Below are positions 1 through 7,700 of a stretch of DNA of 9,240 nt, in pieces; the first letter of the stretch is position 1; every line of letters starts with the position of its first letter. The stretch is from the NCBI GenBank assembly GCA_003553005.1, contig PUPG01000065.1, positions 1 through 9,240 on the forward strand, written 5' to 3'. The notes under the pieces are model-generated. The model did not search any database, had not been told where the DNA came from, and was given only the letters and a program-made list of their open reading frames with translations. The stretch comes from Bacteroidales bacterium (GTDB taxonomy: Bacteria > Bacteroidota > Bacteroidia > Bacteroidales > UBA7960). The position numbers and the translations under genes were made by a program.

Positions 1-1008
1 GTGCAGGTGACAGCCAGGGTCACAGACGAGTCGGGCGTGGCATCGGTGATGCTCTATTATACGATCGATGGAGAAGAATCAAGCATCCAGATGGAAGGCC
101 AGGACGACCTGTATGCAGCCAGCATCCCCGGACAACCGGAAAACAGCCAGGCAAGCTATTACGTGGAAGCAACAGATGCTTCCGACAACCAAAATACCGG
201 AGAAAGTGAGGAGGTAGAAATTGAATGGCGCGATGTTGAAGGTGAATGGTATGGCAACTACCAGGCCGAAAACATTACCGGGATGGGGCTGCAGAACGAC
301 CAACCCTGGTCGCTGGGCGTAGCCATCGACCTGGGTGAACAGGAAGGCCGCTTGCTGAAGATCGCCTACATCCTGAATGAAGGCACCAACCCTCCCATCG
401 AATGGCGTGTGCTCGATATGGAAGATGATGCCACCTGGACAGAAACAGAAGTCGATGCCGGTGGTCTGCTGACGGATGACCCGGTCATCGATGGTGATGG
501 ATGGACGGAAGTGCCGGTGTATACCGAAACGGTCCTGTCCGGAAACATTGGCCTGGTGATCGACCTGAAAGGTGGCGGTTACTGGGGCAGAGACAACAAT
601 CAGCCCCACGGCCAAAGCTTCATGTACTTCATCGACCAATGGGTGAAGCTGGGCGAGGACGACCTGGAGGAATATCCCGGGGACTGGACCCTGAAGTGCT
701 ACATTGAACTGGATGATGGGTCCGTAACCATCATTGAACCGGAGATGGAGGCCCTGACCCTGCGCAACTACCCGAACCCATTCAGTGACCATACGCACGT
801 GGCCTTTACCCTGGAGCAAGCGGAACACGTCCAGCTGACCATCCACGACATGCAGGGCCGCCAGGTGACCACCCTGGCTGATGAACACCTCAGCGCAGGT
901 GACCACAGCTATCGCTGGGATGCCGGCAACCTGCGGGATGGCGTGTATTTCTACAGACTGACCACTTCGTCCGGAGCTTCATACTCCGGCACGATGATCA
1001 AAAAATAG
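1..1008 (+). CDS. C-terminal part of a T9SS-exported multidomain protein (5' end outside window)
   Basis: The frame is open from the first base and stops at TAG 1006-1008, leaving 335 residues. The leading GTG is most likely an internal Val codon, because no signal peptide follows it. Residues 1-76 look like an Ig-like beta-sandwich of the kind found after catalytic domains in Bacteroidota exoenzymes (pattern 'V-T-A-R-V-T-D-E-S-G-V' and later 'ASYYVEATDASDNQN'). Residues about 82-240 form a Trp- and Gly-rich beta region that I do not recognise. Residues about 253-335 are a type A T9SS sorting domain: NYPNPF at 256-261, the central strand 'LTIHDMQGRQV', then 'DGVYFYRL' and a basic end, MIKK. 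The mature protein should therefore cross the outer membrane through T9SS and be anchored or released there. The missing N-terminal part probably holds the catalytic or binding domain, so no enzymatic activity can be assigned. A terminator follows about 90 bases downstream. Confidence 0.88.
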   Translation: MQVTARVTDESGVASVMLYYTIDGEESSIQMEGQDDLYAASIPGQPENSQASYYVEATDASDNQNTGESEEVEIEWRDVEGEWYGNYQAENITGMGLQNDQPWSLGVAIDLGEQEGRLLKIAYILNEGTNPPIEWRVLDMEDDATWTETEVDAGGLLTDDPVIDGDGWTEVPVYTETVLSGNIGLVIDLKGGGYWGRDNNQPHGQSFMYFIDQWVKLGEDDLEEYPGDWTLKCYIELDDGSVTIIEPEMEALTLRNYPNPFSDHTHVAFTLEQAEHVQLTIHDMQGRQVTTLADEHLSAGDHSYRWDAGNLRDGVYFYRLTTSSGASYSGTMIKK

Positions 1009-1022
1009 TGTCGAATCACTGC

Positions 1023-1075
1023 TGCTTTAGCGCAAAAGCAAGCATCGGCACCAGCGCGCACTATGATCGATAGTG
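1023..1075 (+). other. Two small inverted repeats in the 3' untranslated region
   Basis: Between the stop codon at 1008 and the main terminator lie two short hairpins. One is TGCTTT (1023-1028) pairing with AAAGCA (1035-1040). The other is CACTAT (1059-1064) pairing with ATAGTG (1070-1075) around the loop GATCG. The second is followed by the T-rich stretch TATTTCTTTTC, so it could be a weak accessory terminator or could stabilise the 3' end of the message. Seen in sequence; function inferred. Confidence 0.35.
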
Positions 1076-1100
1076 TATTTCTTTTCATAATTTGGTTTGA

Positions 1101-1131
1101 GAGGCCGCCATTTGTTGGTGGCCTCTTTTTT
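1101..1131 (+). terminator. Rho-independent terminator after the first gene
   Basis: The arms GAGGCCGCCA (1101-1110) and TGGTGGCCTC (1116-1125) pair over 10 positions with one G-T wobble, around a 5-base loop, and are followed by six T (1126-1131). The T-run lies on the + strand side only, so it serves the upstream + strand gene. The convergent M28 gene has no comparable terminator of its own in this gap. Confidence 0.85.
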
Positions 1132-1158
1132 GTGATGATGCCCCGTGACCGGATGAAG

Positions 1159-3855
1159 TCACTGCACAATCAGTTTTTCGCGGAACGTGGGGTCCTGCAG
1201 GGAGGTAAGCACGTAAACACCTGCAGGCAAACTCAGGGAGTGCGAGGTCAGTCCCCGGGAGGTAGTAAAACGAGCGAGTGTTCTTCCCGTGAGATCCACA
1301 AGGTGCAAGGTCGTCGGCCCGGACCATCCTTCCAGGTAAAGTGTGCGGTCGTGCACCCAGGCCCGGCCGCCTGGTTTATGCGGACCGGCAACCTCCGGAA
1401 TGGACGTGGGGTCATCCGGCATTCCGAAATGAAGGACAAATCTCTGGGGACCGGCATCCGGCATTTTTTCAAAAACATAAGGAACGCCCAGGTCAAGCGG
1501 ATGGATGCTGTCAGTTGCCAGGTCTTCGAGATACAGCGCGTTGTCTTCCAGGTTTTCCTTCAGATGGATGGCATACTGCATGTCTTCATACAGCCCGCCA
1601 ATGTGATAGGGAATCACAAGGTCTTCATGCAGTTCAGGCAGGGAATGCACCAGCAAGGGCCGTTCGCCCTTTGAGGTGTGAAAATAGGGTGGAGAATGCG
1701 GCGTAAACGTAGCGTCGAAACGATGGTCATATTCAGCCGAGGCGTGTTCGTTCAACCGGACATAGGCGTGCTGTTTAATGCCAAGCGACAACTCTTCTGC
1801 AGCCAGCACGATGTAGTCATCACCGGGATTTGCGGCACCTTGTTGCGTGCGTGCGTCCTTGTCGATGGTCAGCGAAGCATCTTCGGCACCGGGGCTTACA
1901 ACCTGCAAATAAAATGCAGATTGGGGTGGTATGACCGCTCCCTTCCTGTATGGTCTGAAGTTAAGTTCCAATTCGTGTTCATTGCGATATTGCGGGGTGA
2001 GCTCCACGGAAGCATCCGGTGAACTCCAAAAGGCCAGGTCTACAAGTATGCCGCTGGCCCAGGGATTTCCTACGAGGTTTTTTCCTGCCGGATAGGGATC
2101 ACCTGGCTCCAGGCCCTGGTTGCTCAGGTTCTCCCAGCTAAAATCCTGGACATGCAGCGGTCCCTCCCAGGCGAAAGTGGCAGGTTCATGAGTAAAAAGG
2201 ACATACCCCGTTCCGGGAAGCATCTCCGTATGTGCAAAGGCATTCTCCGGGGGACCGCCGTCATCATCATAATACAGCCATTGGTCTCCCGGCTCATCCC
2301 ATCGTGCAAGATCAAAACCCGCTCCATCGAGCACCGACACAAAATCTTCAATGTCCTGGCCGGCGACGGGTGATGCCAGCCAATGCCAGGCAAGGCCTAC
2401 GCCACGAACCGGATACGGATCCATATACTGTTTTATCCTTGCCATTACGTCCTCGTTGTCGTGGATGAGAACCGGCAACGCGTCGCCAGTCCCGGCCTCG
2501 GCATCAAGCGTAAGCCCCGGGGGACCAGCCTCATTCACGATCTCATCAGCCACTCTCAATGCACCACCACGGCCTATCACCAGGCTGGCATCTTCTGGTA
2601 TGTGAAGGTTGCCTATGGTTGCGGGCTCATTCAGCACCGGCTCGTGATGCGCCCCGGGGTCAATCTGAACCGCGGTATTTGGTGCGGGTAACAACCCATG
2701 ATTCCAGTTGGCCGCGTTATGCCAGTCGCTGTCCGCCGAACCATCCCAGCGTGCAAACAAGGGTGTGTCTGTATGTCCGCTGCCGTTGAGGTAGATGAGC
2801 ATTCCCAGGGATGCTTTGGTGACCTCTGCCACAAAATGTTTGTTGGTGTGGATGACCAAATCATTGACGGTGTGATAATAGGGATTGAATTCATCTTCAA
2901 TGAAGAAAACAGCATTAAAGCCATTCTGGTGAAAGGCCCAGCTGTCGGAAGCCTGGATAAACTGTGAATTTTGCGTAACCTGCAGGCTGGTGTGGTTGCC
3001 AATGATGTACTGGGCCAGGTTGGTATACCAGTCCGCCCCGGGATACGTCTGCATGTTGACGGTCCACTGACCGGGCATCTGCGTAGTGTAACCGATCATA
3101 TCGTTGTTAATCATGCAATAGATGTCCATGCCCTGCGCACTGGCCTTGTCGGCATAATCCCAGGCCCCGTGGAGGCCAAGCTCTTCCGCGGCAAACAATA
3201 CAAACTTGATGGTATAGGCCGGCGCATACCCGTGTGTTTTGAGGATCCGGGCGATTTCCAGGGCAGCAGCCACCCCGCTGGCGTTGTCATCCGCACCGGG
3301 AGCCTCTTCAAAAGTATCATTGAAGTCGGTGACGATGGAATCATAGTGCGCACCGATCACCAGCACCGAATCCGGGTTCTGATGCCCCTCGTAGGTGATC
3401 ACCACATTGTACTGCATCGTCTCGTAATAGTTGCCCTGGTAGTGGGTGTTAAAGGGAAAGGAGTCGAGCCGGGCCTGCGTGTAACCCACATCCATGAAGC
3501 GCCCCTTGATCCATTCGGCTACCTCCTTGCGGTTTTCAGCCAGGGCAAATCGGGTCCCGAAATCTTCCAGGCTTTGCATGGTGGCCTGGATGGAATCGGC
3601 CCTGATGTGGGCATTGAATTGCTGGATCACGTCCGCCAACGAGTCGGAGTATTCCTTTTGCCCGCGATAGGCATCGCGCAATTCCACAGGAACCTGGCGG
3701 GGATGTCCAGACTCACCGGCATCCCGGGCAACCTCCTTGTGCCGGACGGGTGCCCGCTCACCGGGCGCAAACTCCTCCCTGGCAAAGGCGTCATAAGCTA
3801 ATGTAACAAGCATCGAAGAGAAGACAAGGGAAAGCAAGCAGCAATACAAACGCAT
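1159..3855 (-). CDS. Secreted M28-family zinc aminopeptidase-like protein with T9SS sorting domain
   Basis: An 898-residue protein, ATG at 3855-3853, TGA at 1161-1159. Residues 1-25 are a signal peptide with a likely cut after AFA. Residues about 80-355 are an M28 peptidase domain with the full di-zinc set: His170 (GAHYDS), bridging Asp189 (GADDNASG), catalytic Glu224 and ligand Glu225 (FAAEELG), Asp252 (NNDMIGY) and His328 (YYHTVND). The spacing closely matches the Vibrio proteolyticus aminopeptidase, so hydrolysis of N-terminal residues from peptides is expected. Residues about 368-440 have the 'W-D-G-S...W...A-A-N-W' pattern of Bacteroidota surface-protein stalks, and about 488-660 include 'WHWLASPV', a motif often paired with such stalks. 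Residues about 828-898 are a T9SS type A-like sorting domain (LVDLTGRTL, LPAGVYVL, final KLIVQ), but without the usual N-P motif near its start. It is convergent with the gene on its 3' side and divergent from the small T9SS gene. No Shine-Dalgarno sequence precedes the start, which is normal for the phylum. The peptidase call is firm; substrate specificity is unknown. Confidence 0.93.
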   Translation of the reverse strand: MRLYCCLLSLVFSSMLVTLAYDAFAREEFAPGERAPVRHKEVARDAGESGHPRQVPVELRDAYRGQKEYSDSLADVIQQFNAHIRADSIQATMQSLEDFGTRFALAENRKEVAEWIKGRFMDVGYTQARLDSFPFNTHYQGNYYETMQYNVVITYEGHQNPDSVLVIGAHYDSIVTDFNDTFEEAPGADDNASGVAAALEIARILKTHGYAPAYTIKFVLFAAEELGLHGAWDYADKASAQGMDIYCMINNDMIGYTTQMPGQWTVNMQTYPGADWYTNLAQYIIGNHTSLQVTQNSQFIQASDSWAFHQNGFNAVFFIEDEFNPYYHTVNDLVIHTNKHFVAEVTKASLGMLIYLNGSGHTDTPLFARWDGSADSDWHNAANWNHGLLPAPNTAVQIDPGAHHEPVLNEPATIGNLHIPEDASLVIGRGGALRVADEIVNEAGPPGLTLDAEAGTGDALPVLIHDNEDVMARIKQYMDPYPVRGVGLAWHWLASPVAGQDIEDFVSVLDGAGFDLARWDEPGDQWLYYDDDGGPPENAFAHTEMLPGTGYVLFTHEPATFAWEGPLHVQDFSWENLSNQGLEPGDPYPAGKNLVGNPWASGILVDLAFWSSPDASVELTPQYRNEHELELNFRPYRKGAVIPPQSAFYLQVVSPGAEDASLTIDKDARTQQGAANPGDDYIVLAAEELSLGIKQHAYVRLNEHASAEYDHRFDATFTPHSPPYFHTSKGERPLLVHSLPELHEDLVIPYHIGGLYEDMQYAIHLKENLEDNALYLEDLATDSIHPLDLGVPYVFEKMPDAGPQRFVLHFGMPDDPTSIPEVAGPHKPGGRAWVHDRTLYLEGWSGPTTLHLVDLTGRTLARFTTSRGLTSHSLSLPAGVYVLTSLQDPTFREKLIVQ

Positions 3856-3891
3856 AAGTCGTGACTATTTGGTTATCTGACAAAGACTTTC

Positions 3892-3899
3892 CAAAGATA
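3892..3899 (-). promoter_or_regulatory. Bacteroidota -7 promoter box for the M28 gene
   Basis: Read on the minus strand, these bases are TATCTTTG, a perfect match to the TAnnTTTG -7 element used by the Bacteroidota primary sigma factor. It lies 36 bases from the ATG, which would give a leader of roughly 30 bases. A TTTG (complement of 3913-3916) sits only 13 bases upstream rather than the usual 19-21, so the -33 element is weak or absent. Confidence 0.5.
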
Positions 3900-3917
3900 C
3901 TTTTTTCGGCCACAAAT

Positions 3918-3948
3918 TTTGATGGTGGAGGGATATTTTGTAATTTAG
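3918..3948 (+). promoter_or_regulatory. Bacteroidota-type promoter for the small T9SS cargo gene
   Basis: TTTG at 3918-3921, a 19-base spacer, then TAATTTAG at 3941-3948, which matches TAnnTTTG at all but one position. Spacing and sequence fit the phylum's -33/-7 consensus. Transcription would start near 3955, giving a leader of about 90 bases before the ATG at 4044. Confidence 0.55.
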
Positions 3949-4007
3949 CCCGGTTGATTGAGTCAATGTCAACAAAAACAAACGTCTAACAACAAAACAA
4001 GTCCTGT

Positions 4008-4025
4008 CCGGTTTTAACTGACCGG
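4008..4025 (+). other. Hairpin in the leader of the small T9SS cargo gene
   Basis: CCGGT (4008-4012) pairs with ACCGG (4021-4025) around an 8-base loop, 18 bases before the ATG. The octamer CCGGTTGA occurs at the far end of the leader (3950-3957) and again overlapping the hairpin (4022-4029). Such a structure could affect translation or leader stability, but the stem is short and the role is speculative. Confidence 0.25.
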
Positions 4026-4043
4026 TTGAAAAGTTCTGAAGTT

Positions 4044-4535
4044 ATGAAAAAAAATAACCTGTTTATCCTTGCCGTTGTGGTCCTGATCTCTTCCTGGACC
4101 CATGCCCAGAGCATCTCACCATTTGTCATCGCCACCTCAGGAGGCGAAGGAGAAGGAGGAGACATGACCATTGAATGGACGCTGGGAGAAATGATGATTG
4201 AAACCTTTGCGGCTGACGACATCGTCCTGACACAAGGTTTCCACCAGCCACACCTGGTGGTCACCAGCATTGATGAAATCCCCGGACACGACATCAGCAT
4301 TGACGCCTATCCGAACCCCACCACGGACTTTGTAAATGTGCGCCTGCATGACGACAAGTATGCAGAAATGGAATACAGCCTGTTTGACGAACAAGGGCGA
4401 CTCATCAGAAGCAGCAGGCTCGAAGGGCTGATCACGGAAGTCAGTCTGAACGAACAGCAGGCAGGCATCTACTTCCTCATCATCACCAGGGGCAGCGAAG
4501 AAATCAAAACCTTCAAGGTCGTTAAAAACCGTTAA
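4044..4535 (+). CDS. Small T9SS-exported protein with a 'TQGFxQP' segment, function unknown
   Basis: A 163-residue protein. I chose ATG 4044 over an in-frame TTG at 4026 because the signal peptide begins directly at it (MKKNN, hydrophobic core, THA before Gln22). Residues 22-70 carry a short conserved segment, 'ISPFVIATSGGEGEG' followed by 'TIEWTLGEMMIETF' and 'LTQGFHQP' (62-69). I recall this arrangement from many small Bacteroidota secreted proteins of unknown function. Residues about 84-163 are a type A T9SS sorting domain (AYPNPTTDFVNV, 'LFDEQGRLI', 'QAGIYFLII', basic end VVKNR). The mature N-terminal part is therefore only about 60 residues, with no catalytic motif, so it is more likely a structural or surface component than an enzyme. 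It has its own promoter upstream and is separated by 225 bases from the next gene. No Shine-Dalgarno sequence. Confidence 0.88.
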   Translation: MKKNNLFILAVVVLISSWTHAQSISPFVIATSGGEGEGGDMTIEWTLGEMMIETFAADDIVLTQGFHQPHLVVTSIDEIPGHDISIDAYPNPTTDFVNVRLHDDKYAEMEYSLFDEQGRLIRSSRLEGLITEVSLNEQQAGIYFLIITRGSEEIKTFKVVKNR

Positions 4536-4600
4536 ACCAGCCTGCGTTTTAGCAAGGCATGTCCCCGTGATTTCCCCATTTTCAGCACCTTATTTCCCTA

Positions 4601-4680
4601 CATGACTGCTGCATGCAGATGCATCGTGACTCGATGGTCCTCATCATACCATTGAACCCATATTCATATATTATATGTGA
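4601..4680. other. Palindrome-rich intergenic stretch between small T9SS gene and subtilase gene
   Basis: The 225-base gap 4536-4760 contains a perfect 10-base palindrome CTGCATGCAG (4609-4618), an inverted repeat CATCG/CGATG (4622-4626 and 4632-4636), and an AT-rich inverted repeat CATAT/ATATG (4659-4663 and 4673-4677). These lie just upstream of the subtilase promoter and could include a regulator site. No T-run follows them, so no intrinsic terminator is evident for the upstream gene. Function inferred only from position. Confidence 0.3.
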
Positions 4681-4689
4681 GATGTTTTC

Positions 4690-4720
4690 TTGACGTGTAT
4701 CCTGAAAATGAGTAAATTTG
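4690..4720 (+). promoter_or_regulatory. Bacteroidota-type promoter for the bacillopeptidase F-like gene
   Basis: TAAATTTG at 4713-4720 matches TAnnTTTG perfectly. A TTGA (within TTGACG, 4690-4695) lies with a 19-base spacer upstream and stands in for the TTTG -33 element. The expected start site near 4727 leaves a leader of about 35 AT-rich bases before the ATG at 4761. Confidence 0.55.
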
Positions 4721-4760
4721 CATTTTCTCTTCAATTTTCAATCATTATAAAACCACTTTT

Positions 4761-7700
4761 ATGCTATCACACACACGTTACTTTTTCTTTTCCATACTCA
4801 TGGTGGCCCTGGCCTTTACCACGGCAACCGGTCAGCCTGTGCTTACCGAAAGGTTGCAGGATGCCGTTATGGAGCGCGGTGAGGATGAATTCATCAGGGT
4901 CAACCTGCGCCTGGCCGAGCAATACGATCAGCAGGATCTGTATCAGCAAAGCCGGTCCATTCGCAACCGCGACCAACGTCGGGAGCACGTGGTCAGCACC
5001 CTGAAATCGTTCAGCAAGACGCAGCAAGCCAACCTCATCGCCTACCTGGAAGACCAGGAGGCGGCCGGCCTGGCAAGAAACATCAAGCCTTTGTGGATTG
5101 CCAACATGGTCACCGTGGAGGTGAAGCCCGCTGTAATCCAGGAGTTGAACACACGCAAGGACCTGGCCCGCGTGGATTATGACAAGATGCACAACCTGCT
5201 CTTGTCTGATGAAGGATCCCAAGGCAATGCAAGACCTGCCCTGGCTGACAGTGAGCTGGCGGCCACCCCGGTCAATGCCACCGACAAGCTGGACCGCACC
5301 AACCTGGCGTGGAATGTCACACTGGTCAATGCCGACCAGGTCTGGGACCTGGGCTATACCGGCAATGAGGTGATCGTGGCCGTCATGGATACGGGCATCA
5401 ATTACAATCACCACGACATCACCGACAACATGTGGCAACACATCGACTACCCTGGTCACGGCTATAACTTCATTGACGACTCCTACAACACCATGGACTA
5501 CCAGGGCCATGGCACACATTGCGCGGGTACGGTAGCTGGAACGGGTGCATCTGGAACAGGCACGGGAATGGCCCCGGATGCCACCATCATGAACCTGCAG
5601 GTGCTGAACAGTTCGGGCAGCGGTAGCGAATCCGCCGTAGCAGCAGCCATTCAGTTTTCTGTCGATTATGGTGCTCACATCATGAGCTTATCCCTGGGCT
5701 GGATGCACGGTTGGAACCCCGACCGCGTGTTGTTGCGTACCTCGATGAACAATGCGCTGAGTGCCGGACTGATTGCTTCCGTCGCCTCGGGAAACGAAGG
5801 CGGTTGGGGCGGTGACCCACCACCCAGTGAGGTGCGCACCCCAGGTGATGTCCCTCCTCCGTGGACCCATCCCGACCAGACAGAGGAAGGGGGTAACTCC
5901 GCGGTGGTATCCGTAGGAGCCACCGACAGCAACGACAACATGGCCGGCTTCTCCAGCAAGGGCCCTGTAACCTGGCAAAACGAATCGCCCTTCAATGACT
6001 ATAACTACAACCCCGGGCAGGGACTGATACGTCCAGACATCGTAGCACCGGGTGCCGATGTGCTTTCCCTGCTGCACAGCAATGATACGGGCTATACCTC
6101 GAAAAGCGGAACGTCAATGGCCGCCCCGGCAGTGGCAGGCATCATGGCCCTCATACTCGAAAAAAACCCCAACCTGCTCCCTGAAGAGGTCAACCAAATC
6201 ATCGAGGAGACTGCCATGGAGATGAGCAGTTCCAAAAGCAACACCCACGGCAGTGGCCGCATCGACGCCCTGGCTGCCATCCAGGCTACGCCTTACCCAG
6301 GAATCCAGTATGTAGATCATGAACTGGACGACAGCGAAGGCAACGATGATGGAAACATCAATCCCGGTGAATTCATTACGCTGGACCTTACCCTGTTCAA
6401 CCCGACTGACGAAGAAATCGAAGATGTGGAAGCGGTTTTCTCTACGGAATCCGACTACATCACCGTAGTGGACAGCGTGGCCAACCTGGGCGACTTTGGC
6501 CCCGAAGAGGAAAAGTCTTTTGAGGACGTCTTCAGCTTCGAGGTAGCCGACAACATTCCTGGCAACTATGAGATCGTGTTTGCCGTAGAAACCTTCGCCG
6601 ACGCTGAGCCAACCGAAATCTGGCGCACCGAGTTCACGGAAATGGCCCACGCGCCCTTCCTCGAGTTTACGGACATGGTCATCGACGACAGCGAGACCGG
6701 CGATGGCGACGGGATGCTTGACCCGGGCGAAACGGCAGAAGTGCACATCAGCATGACCAACACCGGCCAGATGACCACAGCGCACATTGAGGTGCTCGCC
6801 GAATCGGACGGAGAGTGGCTTACCGTGCTTTCCTATGAAGTGCAGGATGTGGAATCCCTCGACCCTGAAGACAGTGTCGACCTGGTGTTTGAGGTAACCG
6901 CTTTTCACGACACCCCGCTGGAGAGCATCGCCACACTGCTATTCAAGGCACACACCGGGGCGTACACCTTCACCGAGGAAAAAGAGATCACGATTGGCAC
7001 GGCGCCATACTACAGCGATGGCGACATCCCCTCCACACACAACAACAACCCGCATACCGGAAGCGATGCGCTGGAGCCCGGCGAGATGACCGTTACCATT
7101 CCGGAAGGCGCCACCATCGTGGGCGTGGATGTGGAATACGACCTCACTTCGCACGGAGGCGCCTGGATGAGCGAACAGCGCTCCTTCCTGCGTTGCGTCT
7201 CTGAGGGAGGCGAAACAGAATCCCAGGTATATGAAGGAGAAACCAACTCCGGGGGTACCATCGAGTACCACAGGACCGGACTGGATATCGCCAATGACGT
7301 GGAAGGTGGAGGCGACATCGACTTCGAACTGCACGTTTTCCGTACCTGGGGTGGATCAGGTTCCAACACACAATATGTGTATGTGCCCAATGAGACCTGG
7401 AAAATCATCGTACATTATGAATTGCCTACATACGACGTGACTTTCCGCGTGGAGAACCAATTTGGTGACCGCGTGGAGAATGCCACCGTGGAAGTGGGCA
7501 ACACCGAAAAGCAAACAGACCACGAAGGCGAAGCCATCTTTGACTTGCCTGAGGGATCGCTCTATTTTAGTGTGCATGCCGAAAGTCACCGTCCGCTGAT
7601 CCTTGAACCTTTCGAAATCGAAGAGGGAACAGAAGTGATCGAAGCCAATATCCTGCGCGTGTTCGAGGTGGCCTTTGACATCCAGGATGTCCACGGCGAC

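Noticed and set aside
1..3. GTG at the first base as a start codon
   Set aside because: It is at the window edge, no signal peptide follows, and a T9SS cargo must have one; the gene almost certainly begins upstream.
1145..1162. Inverted repeat GTGAC/GTCAC overlapping the stop codon of the M28 gene
   Set aside because: Only 5-bp arms and no T-run on the minus strand, so it does not qualify as a terminator.
1063..1674. Open frame of 203 codons on the plus strand covering the terminator and the 3' end of the M28 gene
   Set aside because: It runs through a strong terminator and antisense to the T9SS domain of the M28 protein; no coding features of its own.
2971..3801. Open frame of 276 codons on the plus strand opposite the M28 gene
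   Set aside because: It lies antisense to the M28 catalytic domain, whose zinc ligands are all intact. The translated product is low-complexity Val/Gly/His-rich and matches nothing known to me.
4541..4559. Imperfect hairpin just after the small T9SS gene as a possible terminator
   Set aside because: The stem is short with a bulge and no T-run follows.
4690..5004. Overlapping plus-strand frame containing MSKFAFSLQFSIII, resembling a short signal peptide
   Set aside because: Its ATG at 4708 lies inside the predicted promoter (the -7 box is 4713-4720), and the frame then runs out of phase through the subtilase gene with no protein-like content.
4767..5678. Open frame of 303 codons on the minus strand opposite the S8 propeptide and catalytic domain
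   Set aside because: Shadow of the subtilase coding frame; no signal peptide, promoter or family motif.
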